DNA from: Ardenticatenaceae bacterium
Lineage (GTDB): Bacteria; Chloroflexota; Anaerolineae; Promineifilales; Promineifilaceae
Assembly (NCBI GenBank): GCA_020634245.1
Contig: JACKCC010000012.1
Coordinates: forward strand, 186,001 to 250,000
DNA length: 64,000 nucleotides
Direction of reading: 5' to 3'
Below, piece by piece: positions 16,900 to 25,237 of this stretch. Below the pieces are notes generated by a model. It was not told the DNA's origin, ran no database searches, and saw nothing but the letters and a program-made list of their open reading frames with translations. Position numbers and translations under genes: made by a program. Positions within the stretch are counted from its first letter, which is position 1; each line of letters starts with the position of its first letter.

Positions 16900-18120
16900 T
16901 CATTGAACAACCAACTGCCATTTGCGCCGCGTCGGGTGGGCCTGCAACTCCTCATACAACTGCATCTTGCCCACTCCGCACAACGGACATTGCGCCGGGT
17001 CATGTCCCAGCATCTCAGTCAATAACGCCTCGGTTGTGGCCGGAGCCGTTGTTGTTTCATGGTACGCGCCCAGCAAAGCGCGGCAGCGAGCCAGTTTCTG
17101 TTTGCGATAACGCGGAGCTAGCAACCCATAGTGCCGCACGCGCACAAAGCGTTTGGGCAGCGCGTGCTGCAAAAAGCGGCGGATGAACTCGACACCCGGC
17201 AGCCGCATCTCTTTCCGTTCGCCATCCGCTTTGTAATCCCGGTAGCTGAAGCGCACAGCGCCGTCTTCAATCCCCAGAATGCGCCCGTTGCTGATCGCAA
17301 TCCGGTTCACATACCGCCCCAGGTAATCCAATGTCTGCGCCGCATCGCTGAATGGAGGTTTGGCATAGACCTGCCACTTCTTGGCCTGAGATTCGGCTAT
17401 CATTCCCTCAAATACCGCTGCGTCTGCCAAATCGGCGCATTGACCGGCAAAGGTCAATTGCTGGTCGTCAAATAGCTTCTTCACACCCGCGCAAAACGCA
17501 TCACGGAATTGCACCGACAACTCAGTGATGGGGAATAAGAAATCAGGGGCCGTTGCCCGCCACCGTTTGCCATCGCTGCTCAATGCGCCGCCAGGAACGA
17601 TGCAATGCAAATGGAGATGTTCTGTGAGCGTTTGCCCCCAGGTGTGAAGGATGGCTGTGAAGCCGATTTCGCCGCCCAGATAGCGCTGACCGAAGGCTTT
17701 CAACGTTTGGGACGCGCTGGCGAAAAGCAGATTGTATATCTGTTTCTGATTCACACGCGCCAATGGATTGAAAAGGTGGTCAATGGTGAAGACAACATGG
17801 AAGTAGTGGATGGGTAACAGATGCGCTTTTTGCTTTTCCAGCCATTCCATCTTGGCTGACGCGCCGCATTTGGGGCAGTGACGGTTGCGACAGGAATTGT
17901 AGGAAATACGCAGTCCGCCGCAAGCATCGCACTCGTCCACATGGCCGCCCAACGCGGCGGTGCGGCATTGGACAACATCGCGCATGACCAGGCGTTGTTG
18001 GTGCGAAACATGATATTGTTGCCGGTATTCATCCCCAAACAGACGGAAAACGTCGGCCAATTCATAGGCCGGTTTTTCTGTTTCAACGTTGATTTTCAAT
18101 GGGGATGAAGTTTTTAACAT
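16900..18120 (-). CDS. IS91-family rolling-circle transposase
   Basis: 406 residues of the IS91/ISCR type. An N-terminal zinc-binding part contains C-D-A-C-G-G and C-R-N-R-H-C-P-K-C, followed by the HUH-type core with H-L-H-L-H-C-I-V-P-G-G-A, and further on Y-L-G-R-Y-V-N-R-I-A-I, which carries the catalytic Tyr of the Y2_Tnp domain. Length is normal and no frameshift is visible, so it may be active. The gene lies between intI (divergent, 306 bp away) and attC2, where the first cassettes should be, and carries no ACGGCCGT. It may have inserted into the array or travelled with intI. Confidence 0.9.
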   Translation of the reverse strand: MLKTSSPLKINVETEKPAYELADVFRLFGDEYRQQYHVSHQQRLVMRDVVQCRTAALGGHVDECDACGGLRISYNSCRNRHCPKCGASAKMEWLEKQKAHLLPIHYFHVVFTIDHLFNPLARVNQKQIYNLLFASASQTLKAFGQRYLGGEIGFTAILHTWGQTLTEHLHLHCIVPGGALSSDGKRWRATAPDFLFPITELSVQFRDAFCAGVKKLFDDQQLTFAGQCADLADAAVFEGMIAESQAKKWQVYAKPPFSDAAQTLDYLGRYVNRIAISNGRILGIEDGAVRFSYRDYKADGERKEMRLPGVEFIRRFLQHALPKRFVRVRHYGLLAPRYRKQKLARCRALLGAYHETTTAPATTEALLTEMLGHDPAQCPLCGVGKMQLYEELQAHPTRRKWQLVVQ

Positions 18121-18426
18121 TTACACAACTACCACTGGAAAAAGCAAGGAAAATGGTTGCTTTTAATGCAAAATCAGAACATATGTTTCGTGCAACTATT
18201 ATTAACCTGCACACCTGCCGGATAATACCCGGAATTTCGTCATATCCGGCAGAAAATGCTGGATAATCCCCCAAATTGGGTATAATAGCTGCAAAATGTG
18301 CAGGATATGATGAAAAATGGGGGTTTATTAGGCATCATTGCCGGATAAATCTCCTCCAAGGGCTAAAAACCAGACTGAAGTTAGTATAGAACTTTGCCAG
18401 TGATTTGACAATAGCAGGTATTGTAA
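18121..18426. promoter_or_regulatory. intI upstream region with repeated CCGGATAA boxes
   Basis: The 306-bp divergent region has direct and inverted copies of a CCGGATAA-like box: TGCCGGATAA near 18216, its inverse ATCCGGCA near 18242, CTGGATAA near 18258 and TGCCGGATAA near 18341. They could be integrase-binding boxes of attI or the IS91 terminal hairpin. TATAAT at 18281-18286 may be the intI -10. I could not find a clean GTTRRRY attI core. Confidence 0.4.
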
Positions 18427-19398
18427 ATGGCGCAAAAGCGTAAATTGTTAGATCGTGTACGGGAGATGATTCGTTTGAAGAACTATTCTTACCGTACAGA
18501 AAAAGCGTATGTCCATTGGATCAAACGGTATATTTTCTACCATCAAAAACGCCATCCAGAAGAAATGGGGCGGGATGAGGTTGAAGCCTTTTTGACTCAC
18601 CTGGCTGTTGAAGGGAATGTGGCCGCTTCGACTCAGAATCAAGCATTAAGTGCGCTTTTGTTTCTTTATAATGAAGTGTTGCGGCAGCCTTTGGGTCAGG
18701 TAGACGTAACTTGGGCTAAAAAACCGGTGCGATTACCGGTCGTGTTAACACGGGAAGAAGTTGGCGCGGTTATGGCCCATCTTACGGGAGAGCCGCTGCT
18801 TGTCACGCAGTTGTTGTATGGTGGCGGGTTGCGTCTGACTGAGGGGCTGCGATTACGCGTACAGGATATTGATTTTGGTCAAAAGCTGCTTGTGGTTCGG
18901 GATGGCAAGGGACAAAAAGACCGAACGACAATGCTGCCAGATGCTGTTGTCCCGGCATTGCAGGCTCATTTACAGGTTGTGAAGAAACAACATCATGATG
19001 ATTTGCAGCGAGGTTACGGCCGTGCCCCCCTACCCAATGCGTTGGCTAAAAAATATCCCAATGCGGAGACGGAATGGCAGTGGCAGTTTATTTTTCCATC
19101 CTCAACTTTATCAAAGAACCCGCGTGGTGATGCCGACGTTTTGTACCGTTATCATTTGCACGAAAGCACGATTCAACGGGCTGTTAGAAAAGCTGCCCAG
19201 CAGTCCGGAATTGCCAAGCGTATCAATCCCCACACCTTTCGCCACAGTTTCGCTACCCACTTATTAGAAGCTGGATATGATATTCGCACGATTCAAGAAT
19301 TGTTGGGACATAAGGATGTAAAGACAACAATGATTTATACTCATGTGGCTAATCGAGGCGTGTTAGGCGTACGCAGCCCGCTGGATGAATTGGCATGA
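18427..19398 (+). CDS. intI: Integron integrase
   Basis: 323-residue tyrosine recombinase of the IntI group. Catalytic residues are all present: R136 (G-L-R-L-T-E-G), K161 (G-K-G-Q-K-D-R), H269-x-x-R272 (H-T-F-R-H), H295 (L-G-H) and Y304 (M-I-Y-T-H-V). The IntI-specific extra segment is clear at about 202-226: L-P-N-A-L-A-K-K-Y-P then E-W-Q-W-Q-F-I-F-P. The C-terminus G-V-R-S-P-L-D is also typical. It points away from the cassettes, as usual in integrons. It contains one ACGGCCGT, so it may be a long-term resident. The stop overlaps the next gene's ATG by four bases. Confidence 0.93.
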   Translation: MAQKRKLLDRVREMIRLKNYSYRTEKAYVHWIKRYIFYHQKRHPEEMGRDEVEAFLTHLAVEGNVAASTQNQALSALLFLYNEVLRQPLGQVDVTWAKKPVRLPVVLTREEVGAVMAHLTGEPLLVTQLLYGGGLRLTEGLRLRVQDIDFGQKLLVVRDGKGQKDRTTMLPDAVVPALQAHLQVVKKQHHDDLQRGYGRAPLPNALAKKYPNAETEWQWQFIFPSSTLSKNPRGDADVLYRYHLHESTIQRAVRKAAQQSGIAKRINPHTFRHSFATHLLEAGYDIRTIQELLGHKDVKTTMIYTHVANRGVLGVRSPLDELA

Positions 19399-19916
19399 AA
19401 CCACTGATTGGCACTGACCTGAAACGTTTTTTACGCGATTACAAACGAACCAACCAACCCACTCACGATCTTGTGGCGCTGCTGCAAAGTGTGGAATACC
19501 CGGCTAACGTCGGCTCGATTTTCCGCGTGGCCGATGGGGCTGGCGTCAGTGAACTGGTACTCACCGGCATCACACCCACGCCGCCGCACCCCACAATTGA
19601 CAAGGTGGGCCGGTTCAAGAGCCTCAAAGTGCCCTGGCGCTACGAGCAAGACCCGGTGAAAGCAATTTCTGATTTGAAAGCGGATGGGTATCATATTGTG
19701 GCCGTAGAGTTGGCGGACACGGCCGTTCCCTACCACACCTTCGCCTACCCCCCAAAAACCTGCCTGGTCGTCGGTCACGAAGACCACGGCATCACCAAAG
19801 CAACATTAGCAGCCTGCGATACGGCCGTGTTCCTCCCCATGTACGGCAAAGGACTCTCCCTCAATGTCCACGTTGCCCTGAGCATCGTCCTTTACCACAT
19901 CCTGCATACGTCATAA
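19395..19916 (+). CDS. SpoU/TrmH-family RNA 2'-O-methyltransferase
   Basis: 173 residues of the SPOUT class, which methylates ribose 2'-OH in tRNA or rRNA using SAM in a knotted fold. The three family motifs are visible: V-E-Y-P-A-N-V-G-S-I-F-R near the N-terminus, V-V-G-H-E-D-H-G-I in the middle and F-L-P-M-Y-G-K-G-L-S-L-N-V at the C-terminus. The start is the ATG overlapping the intI stop, so translation is probably coupled to the integrase. The substrate cannot be told from sequence. Unlike the cassette, the gene carries two ACGGCCGT octamers, so it looks resident. Confidence 0.85.
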   Translation: MKPLIGTDLKRFLRDYKRTNQPTHDLVALLQSVEYPANVGSIFRVADGAGVSELVLTGITPTPPHPTIDKVGRFKSLKVPWRYEQDPVKAISDLKADGYHIVAVELADTAVPYHTFAYPPKTCLVVGHEDHGITKATLAACDTAVFLPMYGKGLSLNVHVALSIVLYHILHTS

Positions 19917-19924
19917 AGTCATAC

Positions 19925-19955
19925 GTCATGCGTCAAACAAGGAATGACGCATGAC
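19925..19955. repeat. GTCATGCGTCA inverted repeat between convergent genes
   Basis: GTCATGCGTCA (19925-19935) faces TGACGCATGAC (19945-19955) around AACAAGGAA; a further TGACGCAT follows. It lies between the methyltransferase and map, which converge, so it is a probable two-way terminator. A nearly identical copy lies at 22916-22966 and a diverged one at 29817-29880. Confidence 0.7.
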
Positions 19956-19973
19956 AAAATGACGCATCATAGC

Positions 19974-20738
19974 TCACAGCTTCGTCAAAATCTCCGGCCC
20001 ATTGGACGTGATGGCAATGGTGTGTTCGTACTGGGCCGATAAATGGCCATCGGCCGTCACCACCGTCCAGCCATCATTCAACATCCGCCATTTGTGCGTC
20101 CCTTCATTGATCATCGGCTCCACGGTAAACACCATGCCCGGCCGCAGCTTGGGGCCTGGCGTGGACTGCCGGATATGCGAAACAGAAGGCGACTCGTGCA
20201 AATTGCGGCCAATGCCATGACCGCCCCATTCATGCACCACCGTCACCCCTTGCGTATCAGCATACCCCTGGATAGCCTCACCAATGTCGTGCAAATAACT
20301 GCCCGGCTGCGCCGCTTCAATACCAATGCGTAAGCATTCACGGGCAACATCCAACAGCCGTTGCGCTTTGGCCGAAATCTGGCCTACCGGGAAAGTCACA
20401 CAGGCATCGCCGCACCAGCCTTTGTACAACAGGCCAATGTCAATACCAATAATATCGCCTTCTTTCAGGATACGGCCGTCAGGAATGCCGTGACAGATTT
20501 CATGGTTCACCGAAGCGCAAATCGTCCCCGGAAAAGGAGGATGCTCGGCCGAACTGCCCTGGTATCCTTTATACAACGGTTCCGCCCCTTGTTTGATAAT
20601 ATAGTTTTCGACCATCTGATCCAGCTCGTAGAGGCTGATACCCGGTTTCACATTTTCTTCCAGCAGCGCAAAGCTTTCGGCAACCAGCCGCCCGGAATCA
20701 CGCATCCGCGCAATGGCTCTGGCACTTTTTAATTTCAT
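19974..20738 (-). CDS. map: Type I methionine aminopeptidase
   Basis: 254 residues, the standard length of bacterial MetAP-I, which removes the initiator Met from nascent proteins. The metal-binding pocket is recognisable: H-G-I-P-D-G near residue 83, D-I-G-L and G-D-A-C-V-T-F around 98-116, G-H-G-I-G-R-N-L-H-E near 174, and E-P-M-I-N-E-G near 207. AGGAG precedes the ATG. It stands alone here rather than in the usual ribosomal protein operon. Confidence 0.95.
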   Translation of the reverse strand: MKLKSARAIARMRDSGRLVAESFALLEENVKPGISLYELDQMVENYIIKQGAEPLYKGYQGSSAEHPPFPGTICASVNHEICHGIPDGRILKEGDIIGIDIGLLYKGWCGDACVTFPVGQISAKAQRLLDVARECLRIGIEAAQPGSYLHDIGEAIQGYADTQGVTVVHEWGGHGIGRNLHESPSVSHIRQSTPGPKLRPGMVFTVEPMINEGTHKWRMLNDGWTVVTADGHLSAQYEHTIAITSNGPEILTKL

Positions 20739-21059
20739 AACAATCTCCTATCATGGTTGCTGGCCGCCAATAGTTAGCCGATGTAAAAACCCAACTGCTA
20801 ACAACCAGCTGCCCATAACCAAATATAACACAAATCCACGAAAACTGAGCCTAATTACCGAAAATAAAGAGGGGGACAAACATCCGTCGCAAAACTTCCC
20901 GGAAGCTAAATAGAGGCCTTTCCAACTAGAACCTGCTCATTCAGAGATCAGCTTATCAGCTTCCGGGAAGTTATTCTGGCTCGAACCTTACGAAAGTAAA
21001 AGAGCCTATCCTTTGCGGATAGGCTCTTTCAAAAAAGAAGAAAAAGGAGAGACTAAACT
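20739..21059. other. Intergenic region with inverted repeat and terminator
   Basis: 321 bp without a gene. It contains AACTTCCCGGAAGCT (20893-20907) facing its complement at 20958-20972, perhaps the ends of a small non-autonomous element, and then the terminator described separately. The part before 20890 probably holds the map promoter. Confidence 0.5.
20999..21029 (-). terminator. Rho-independent-like terminator after the FAS1 gene
   Basis: AAAGAGCCTATCC and GGATAGGCTCTTT make a 13-bp stem with a five-base loop, 31 bp beyond the stop of the leftward FAS1 gene. The A/T ends of the stem supply a short T-run in that direction. Confidence 0.75.
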
Positions 21060-22016
21060 TTAGGGAAGCAGCACCGAATCAATTACGTGAATGACACCAT
21101 TGGAAGCCTGAATATCGGTGATGAGCAGTTTCGCGCCACTGATATCGACGATGGTGCTGCCATCACGATTGACGGTCAGCGCACGGCCTTCCAACGTTGG
21201 CACGTAATCATCCGTGGCCAACTGGTTCCGGGTCAGCTCATCGCCAACGACATGGTAAAGCAAAATCGTAGTCAACATGCCTTGCGGATCGGCCAGCAAA
21301 GCTTCTACTGTACCGGCAGGCAGAGCCGCAAAAGCATCATCCGTGGGGGCGAAGACGGTGTAGCTGCCCGGCTGCAAAAAAGTATCGGCCAGACCGGCAG
21401 CAGAAAGAGCGGCAACCAGGGTGTTGAAACGGCCGTCAGCAATCGCAATCTCGGCAATGGTCGGCAGGCTGGATTTGTCGCTCATTTCGGCCATCGCTGT
21501 GTCCGGCAAAGAAACAGGCGGGACCAAAACCGCGTCGATGACGTGAATAATGCCATTCTTGGCCTGAATATCGGTAATGATGATCTGGCTGTCGTTTACG
21601 TACGGCTTGCCATTGCGCAAGCTAACGGTCAGATCACTGCCCTGCAATGTTTCCAGCGAAGATGAAGCCAGAACGTCAGCGCTGCTCAAGCTGCCGGGAA
21701 CGACATGGTAGAGCAAAATCTGGGTCAAAGCGCCAGACGGATCAGCCAACAACGCATCGATCAGCTCGGCAGGCAGGGCGGCGAAAGCATCATCCGTGGG
21801 GGCAAAGACGGTCAGGTTGCCAGGGGCAGCCAGTGCATCGGCCAGGTTAGCAGCTTTTACGGCCGCTTCCAATGTATCAAAGCGGTCGTCGGCAGCAGCA
21901 ATATCCATGATATTCGGTTCAAAATCGGCTACCGGAGCCGCGCCAGCCACAGATGCCGCCATAATCGACATAACCATTACCAACAGGGTTAACAACATAA
22001 CTTTACCTTTTTTCAT
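21060..22016 (-). CDS. Secreted protein with two fasciclin (FAS1) domains
   Basis: 318 residues with a signal peptide (M-K-K-G-K-V-M-L-L-T-L-L-V, cleavage after V-A-G-A-A-P region). Two FAS1 domains follow, about residues 35-165 and 180-318, each with the H1 motif (L-T-V-F-A-P-T-D-D-A-F-A-A-L-P and Y-T-V-F-A-P-T-D-D-A-F-A) and the H2 region ending in N-G-I-I-H-V-I-D-A-V-L or N-G-V-I-H-V-I-D-S-V-L. FAS1 domains act in adhesion to matrix or to other cells. No anchor is visible, so the protein is probably released or bound to the wall. It is a single-gene unit with its own terminator. Confidence 0.9.
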   Translation of the reverse strand: MKKGKVMLLTLLVMVMSIMAASVAGAAPVADFEPNIMDIAAADDRFDTLEAAVKAANLADALAAPGNLTVFAPTDDAFAALPAELIDALLADPSGALTQILLYHVVPGSLSSADVLASSSLETLQGSDLTVSLRNGKPYVNDSQIIITDIQAKNGIIHVIDAVLVPPVSLPDTAMAEMSDKSSLPTIAEIAIADGRFNTLVAALSAAGLADTFLQPGSYTVFAPTDDAFAALPAGTVEALLADPQGMLTTILLYHVVGDELTRNQLATDDYVPTLEGRALTVNRDGSTIVDISGAKLLITDIQASNGVIHVIDSVLLP

Positions 22017-22071
22017 TTTCCATACTCCTTCATGAATAAAAATATTTAACTTTCAGTATTTTTTGAAAATT

Positions 22072-22089
22072 ACCTAACGTTCATTAGGT
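22072..22089. promoter_or_regulatory. ACCTAA-n6-TTAGGT dyad upstream of the FAS1 gene
   Basis: A 6-bp dyad with a 6-base spacer, about 56 bp before the FAS1 start, in an AT-rich region. It could be an operator; the regulator is unknown. Confidence 0.35.
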
Positions 22090-22267
22090 TACAAAATGGT
22101 GGATTTAGAGTCAAGTTAACGATTTATGAGTCGTGGAAACTAAGAGAATTTACTGCCCCTACCTCTGGAAAACCACCTATGAAGGCAAAACCCAGGGCCG
22201 CTAAATTGACTAAACTGCCATTAATCTTTTGCCGTGACTGTCTTCCTAAAAGAGGCAAATTTTCGTT

Positions 22268-22295
22268 TTGACAATCGGGGATATTTAGATAAAAT
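22268..22295 (+). promoter_or_regulatory. Sigma70-type promoter of the ArsR-family gene
   Basis: TTGACA (22268-22273) and TAAAAT (22290-22295) with a 16-base gap. The -10 is inside the dyad operator at 22283-22322, so binding there would block RNA polymerase. Confidence 0.65.
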
Positions 22296-22322
22296 TCTAT
22301 TTAGTTATTTATCTAAATAGAA
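22283..22322. promoter_or_regulatory. Nested dyad operator before the ArsR-family gene
   Basis: ATTTAGATAAA (22283-22293) is inverted at 22308-22318, and TTCTATTTAG (22295-22304) is inverted at 22313-22322. AT-rich long dyads like this are typical ArsR-family sites, and the position suggests autorepression of the gene 26 bp downstream. Confidence 0.7.
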
Positions 22323-22347
22323 AATCGTCGAAATAGGATGCAATCAA

Positions 22348-22905
22348 ATGGCACAAGAAGAATTTGAGAAACTGTTGCAATTTTTTAAAGTGTTGGGGAA
22401 TGAAAGCCGCCTGAAGATTATGGGCCTGCTGGCCAATGGCGAACGGACGGTGGGCGAACTGGCCAATCTTTTGGGCGTCAAGGAGCCGACTATTTCCCAT
22501 CACCTGGCGATGATGCGCGAGTTGGGGCTGGTGGACGGCCGTGCCGAGGGCAATGAACGTATTTACCGGCTGGAAACGAAATTTTTGGAAACGATGAGCA
22601 AGGATATTTTTTCGCAGGACAACCTGGCAACTCTGGTTGATGATCAAGAGGCCAATAAATGGGAAAAGAAAGTGCTGCAAACGTTTGTGGAAAACGGCCG
22701 TATCACCGCCATCCCTTCCCGCTACAAAAAACGGCAGGTCATCCTGAATTGGCTGGTGGAAAAATTTGAACGGGATCGGCGCTATACAGAAGCTGAACTT
22801 AGCGAGATGCTGCAAGCTTATCACGAGGATTATGCCGCCCTGCGCCGCTATTTCATCGAAACTGGCCTGATGGCCCGCGAAAAAGGAATTTACTGGCGAA
22901 TATAA
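22348..22905 (+). CDS. ArsR-family regulator with C-terminal DUF2087 domain
   Basis: 185 residues. The N-terminal half is a winged helix of the ArsR type: F-K-V-L-G-N-E-S-R-L-K-I-M-G-L-L, then L-G-V-K-E-P-T-I-S-H-H-L as recognition helix. No CxC metal site is seen. The C-terminal half (from about residue 120, I-P-S-R-Y-K-K-R-Q-V-I-L, to the end) matches DUF2087, seen fused to such regulators in Firmicutes and Chloroflexota. The overlapping promoter-operator upstream suggests autoregulation; other targets are unknown. Confidence 0.85.
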   Translation: MAQEEFEKLLQFFKVLGNESRLKIMGLLANGERTVGELANLLGVKEPTISHHLAMMRELGLVDGRAEGNERIYRLETKFLETMSKDIFSQDNLATLVDDQEANKWEKKVLQTFVENGRITAIPSRYKKRQVILNWLVEKFERDRRYTEAELSEMLQAYHEDYAALRRYFIETGLMAREKGIYWRI

Positions 22906-22915
22906 AAATCATGCG

Positions 22916-22966
22916 TCATACGTCATGCGTCAAACAAGGAATGACGCATGACGCTATGACGCATAA
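22916..22966. repeat. GTCATGCGTCA inverted repeat (copy 2)
   Basis: The core GTCATGCGTCA-AACAAGGAA-TGACGCATGAC is identical to 19925-19955, with extra ATGCGTCAT and ATGACGCAT arms outside. It again lies between convergent genes (ArsR and DUF4190), consistent with a two-way terminator. Confidence 0.75.
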
Positions 22967-22971
22967 TTGGT

Positions 22972-23370
22972 CTAGGGCGTCGTTGTCTCCAATTCGCGAA
23001 CGATGTCGGAAAAGACATTGCCAATCTCCGGCCCCATCAAGGTCAAGCCAAAGATGGCCATAAGCGCCAGGCAAAGTATGAGGAGATTGATGGCAATACC
23101 CACCCAACCCAGGATCAGGCCAAACATCGCCAGACTGTCGCCGCCCTGCATGCCACTGCTTTCCTTGATCTGCTTGCGGCCCATGTGGCCAGTGACAACA
23201 GCAACGATGCTGCCGATTAAAAAGAGACCACCCGTGCACAGGGCAACCGGCGGGAATACGAACGTCAGGGCGCAGCTTCCTAAACCGCCCAAAACCCAGG
23301 CCACTGCGGCCGATACAATACTGATGACCGCCATTTGATTGTTGGGAACGGCCGTATAATTTTCATTCAT
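22972..23370 (-). CDS. DUF4190-type small membrane protein
   Basis: 132 residues from the ATG at 23370, which has GGAGGAT upstream; the longer frame starts inside the preceding gene. It has two or three hydrophobic segments: one after residue 13, one near 40 with G-G-L-F-L-I-G, and one C-terminal. The sequence H-M-G-R-K-Q-I-K-E-S between them is typical of DUF4190 proteins. Such proteins are common but uncharacterised. The start overlaps the stop of the next upstream gene by eight bases, so they are co-translated. Confidence 0.75.
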   Translation of the reverse strand: MNENYTAVPNNQMAVISIVSAAVAWVLGGLGSCALTFVFPPVALCTGGLFLIGSIVAVVTGHMGRKQIKESSGMQGGDSLAMFGLILGWVGIAINLLILCLALMAIFGLTLMGPEIGNVFSDIVRELETTTP

Positions 23371-23944
23371 CGCTATCCTCCATAAGCACTTGACAGCCCG
23401 CCTTGGTTGGATGATCACGCACCCAGGCCATACCGGGAACCTGTCGAATCGCCAATAAAACGGCCAGATCGCCACCGGCCGCAATGACCATCAGTATACC
23501 CCATAATACCAGCGGCCAGGACAACAAAATGACGCCCAAAATGCCGGGCAGAATGCCCAACACCAGTCCCGGCAGCATGATGGACAGGCGGTAAGCTGAA
23601 GCGCGCATCGGTTCGGCACAGTGGGCGTAAGGCGCTAACCCTTTCCAGCTAAAACCGAATTTTACGGCCGTTACCGCCACCTTCCCCGCCACAACAAAAC
23701 CAACCGCATGTAACAATTCGTGGACAACGATACCGCCAACAAAAGCCAAGAGCAAAATAACGGGGGACGGCCGTTCCCCCACAAACGCCATCCGTCCGCC
23801 CAACAGCCAATAAGGCAGTACAAAAATGGCCACTGCCGCCGGAATAATCAAAAATGCCACCCCGTTCGCCCAAACAAACGAAATGGTGGCATCGGTATAT
23901 TCTTTTTCTGCGGTTGATTCTTCTTTCATGTACTGTCCATCCAT
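23363..23944 (-). CDS. DUF3267-type putative membrane zinc metalloprotease
   Basis: 193 residues with about four transmembrane segments. The second or third holds V-H-E-L-L-H, a match to the HExxH zinc motif, as in DUF3267 proteins that resemble site-2 and M50 proteases. The first Met (23944) or Met6 (23929) could be the start; GGA lies before each. Its substrate is unknown. Transcribed with the DUF4190 gene, it may act on membrane or lipoprotein substrates, but this is not shown. Confidence 0.7.
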   Translation of the reverse strand: MDGQYMKEESTAEKEYTDATISFVWANGVAFLIIPAAVAIFVLPYWLLGGRMAFVGERPSPVILLLAFVGGIVVHELLHAVGFVVAGKVAVTAVKFGFSWKGLAPYAHCAEPMRASAYRLSIMLPGLVLGILPGILGVILLSWPLVLWGILMVIAAGGDLAVLLAIRQVPGMAWVRDHPTKAGCQVLMEDSDE

Positions 23945-23977
23945 CGATGAACAGCAACTTTATCATAATTGGATTAT

Positions 23978-25237
23978 TTAGTCGGCAACGGCCGTTACCA
24001 ACTGCGAAGAGATACGGCCGTCCTCCACCCGCAGCAGCATCGGCAGCATAAACCCGATCAGCCCCATCAGCAGCGTCACAAAACCACCCACGATAAACCA
24101 GGCCTGCACACCCAGCATATCGGCCGCCGGCCCGGCAATCACTAATCCCAATGGGGCCATTCCCGATGCCAGGCTGGTTAACAGCGTAAAAACGCGCCCC
24201 TGCATCTCCGGCTCAATACACGCCTGGAAAATCGCCATGATTGGTCCATTGGCCAGTGAAAGCATACTGCCCACCAGTACCGCGCCGATAACTGCCATGA
24301 AAAACGCATCAACCGGGGCAAACCCAATCAGTAATGTACCCACGCCAATGCCGATGAGGCCGGTCAACGACGTAACGATACGCCGCTTAAAGCCGCCCCA
24401 GGCTCCCAGCAGCAGGCCGCCGGTCACAATTCCGGCTCCCGCCGCCGCATCCAGGAAGCCCAACTGCATAGCATCGCCGCCAAAATGATCAGTCACCAAC
24501 AGCGGAATCAAGGAAAAAGTCGGTGAAAGCACCAGATTGATCATCATGCTCATCCCCATCAACACCAGAATGGCCGGCCAGCCTTTAACATAGCGCAAAC
24601 CGGCTTCCATATCGGCCCAGAAGGAGGATTTGTCATCGGGCGATTGAGCTTTCTTTTTCGGTTGGGGGACAGCGATGAAAAACAGCGGCCCAATGGCAAA
24701 CACAGCCGTTACCACATCAATCGCCAAAATCCCCTGAATCGGCAGAACGCCCAGCAGCAGCGCCCCCAATGGCGCCGAAGCGATGTTCATTCCGCCGTTC
24801 AACGCCTGATTTAAGCCCTGAATGCGCGTCAACTGCGCCTCCGGCACCATAAGCGAGGTCGAAGCCTGCATCGCCGGGCGATGGAAACCGCCGCCCAATG
24901 ACCGCACAAATAAGATCACAAACACGTGCCAGATTTGGACCACATCAGCCCAAAACAGGTAAGCCAGGACGATGGTAGCCAGCGCCACCACCGAATCGGC
25001 GGCCATGAGCGTCAGACGGCGGTTCCAGCGATCGATAAGCACGCCCACAAACGGCCCCAGCACCACGTTGGGCAGCATTCCCGCCAGCGAAGCCAGCGCC
25101 AGTACCGTCGCCGAGCCGGTCGTCTGCGTCAGCCACCAAATCAGCGCAAACTGCACCAATTGGCTGCCCAGCAGCGAGATGGCCTGTCCTGTCCATAACA
25201 CAAAAAATGGTTTGAGTGATTTATCGTTTGGCATCAT
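23978..25237 (-). CDS. MFS transporter, first of a tandem pair
   Basis: 419 residues with 12 predicted helices. N-terminal pattern L-K-P-F-F-V-L-W-T-G-Q-A-I-S-L-L-G-S and D-R-W-N-R-R after helix 2 are typical of the MFS_3/macrolide-efflux-like group. Its start overlaps the stop of the neighbouring paralogue by four bases. The two share long identical stretches (for example Q-L-V-Q-F-A-L-I-W-W-L-T-Q-T-T-G-S), so they come from a recent duplication. Export of a drug or lipophilic compound is likely from family, the substrate is unknown. Confidence 0.85.
   Translation of the reverse strand: MMPNDKSLKPFFVLWTGQAISLLGSQLVQFALIWWLTQTTGSATVLALASLAGMLPNVVLGPFVGVLIDRWNRRLTLMAADSVVALATIVLAYLFWADVVQIWHVFVILFVRSLGGGFHRPAMQASTSLMVPEAQLTRIQGLNQALNGGMNIASAPLGALLLGVLPIQGILAIDVVTAVFAIGPLFFIAVPQPKKKAQSPDDKSSFWADMEAGLRYVKGWPAILVLMGMSMMINLVLSPTFSLIPLLVTDHFGGDAMQLGFLDAAAGAGIVTGGLLLGAWGGFKRRIVTSLTGLIGIGVGTLLIGFAPVDAFFMAVIGAVLVGSMLSLANGPIMAIFQACIEPEMQGRVFTLLTSLASGMAPLGLVIAGPAADMLGVQAWFIVGGFVTLLMGLIGFMLPMLLRVEDGRISSQLVTAVAD

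Noticed and set aside
18121..18426. Clear attI site next to intI
   Set aside because: Repeated CCGGATAA boxes are present but no GTTRRRY core with the right layout could be identified, so I report only the region.
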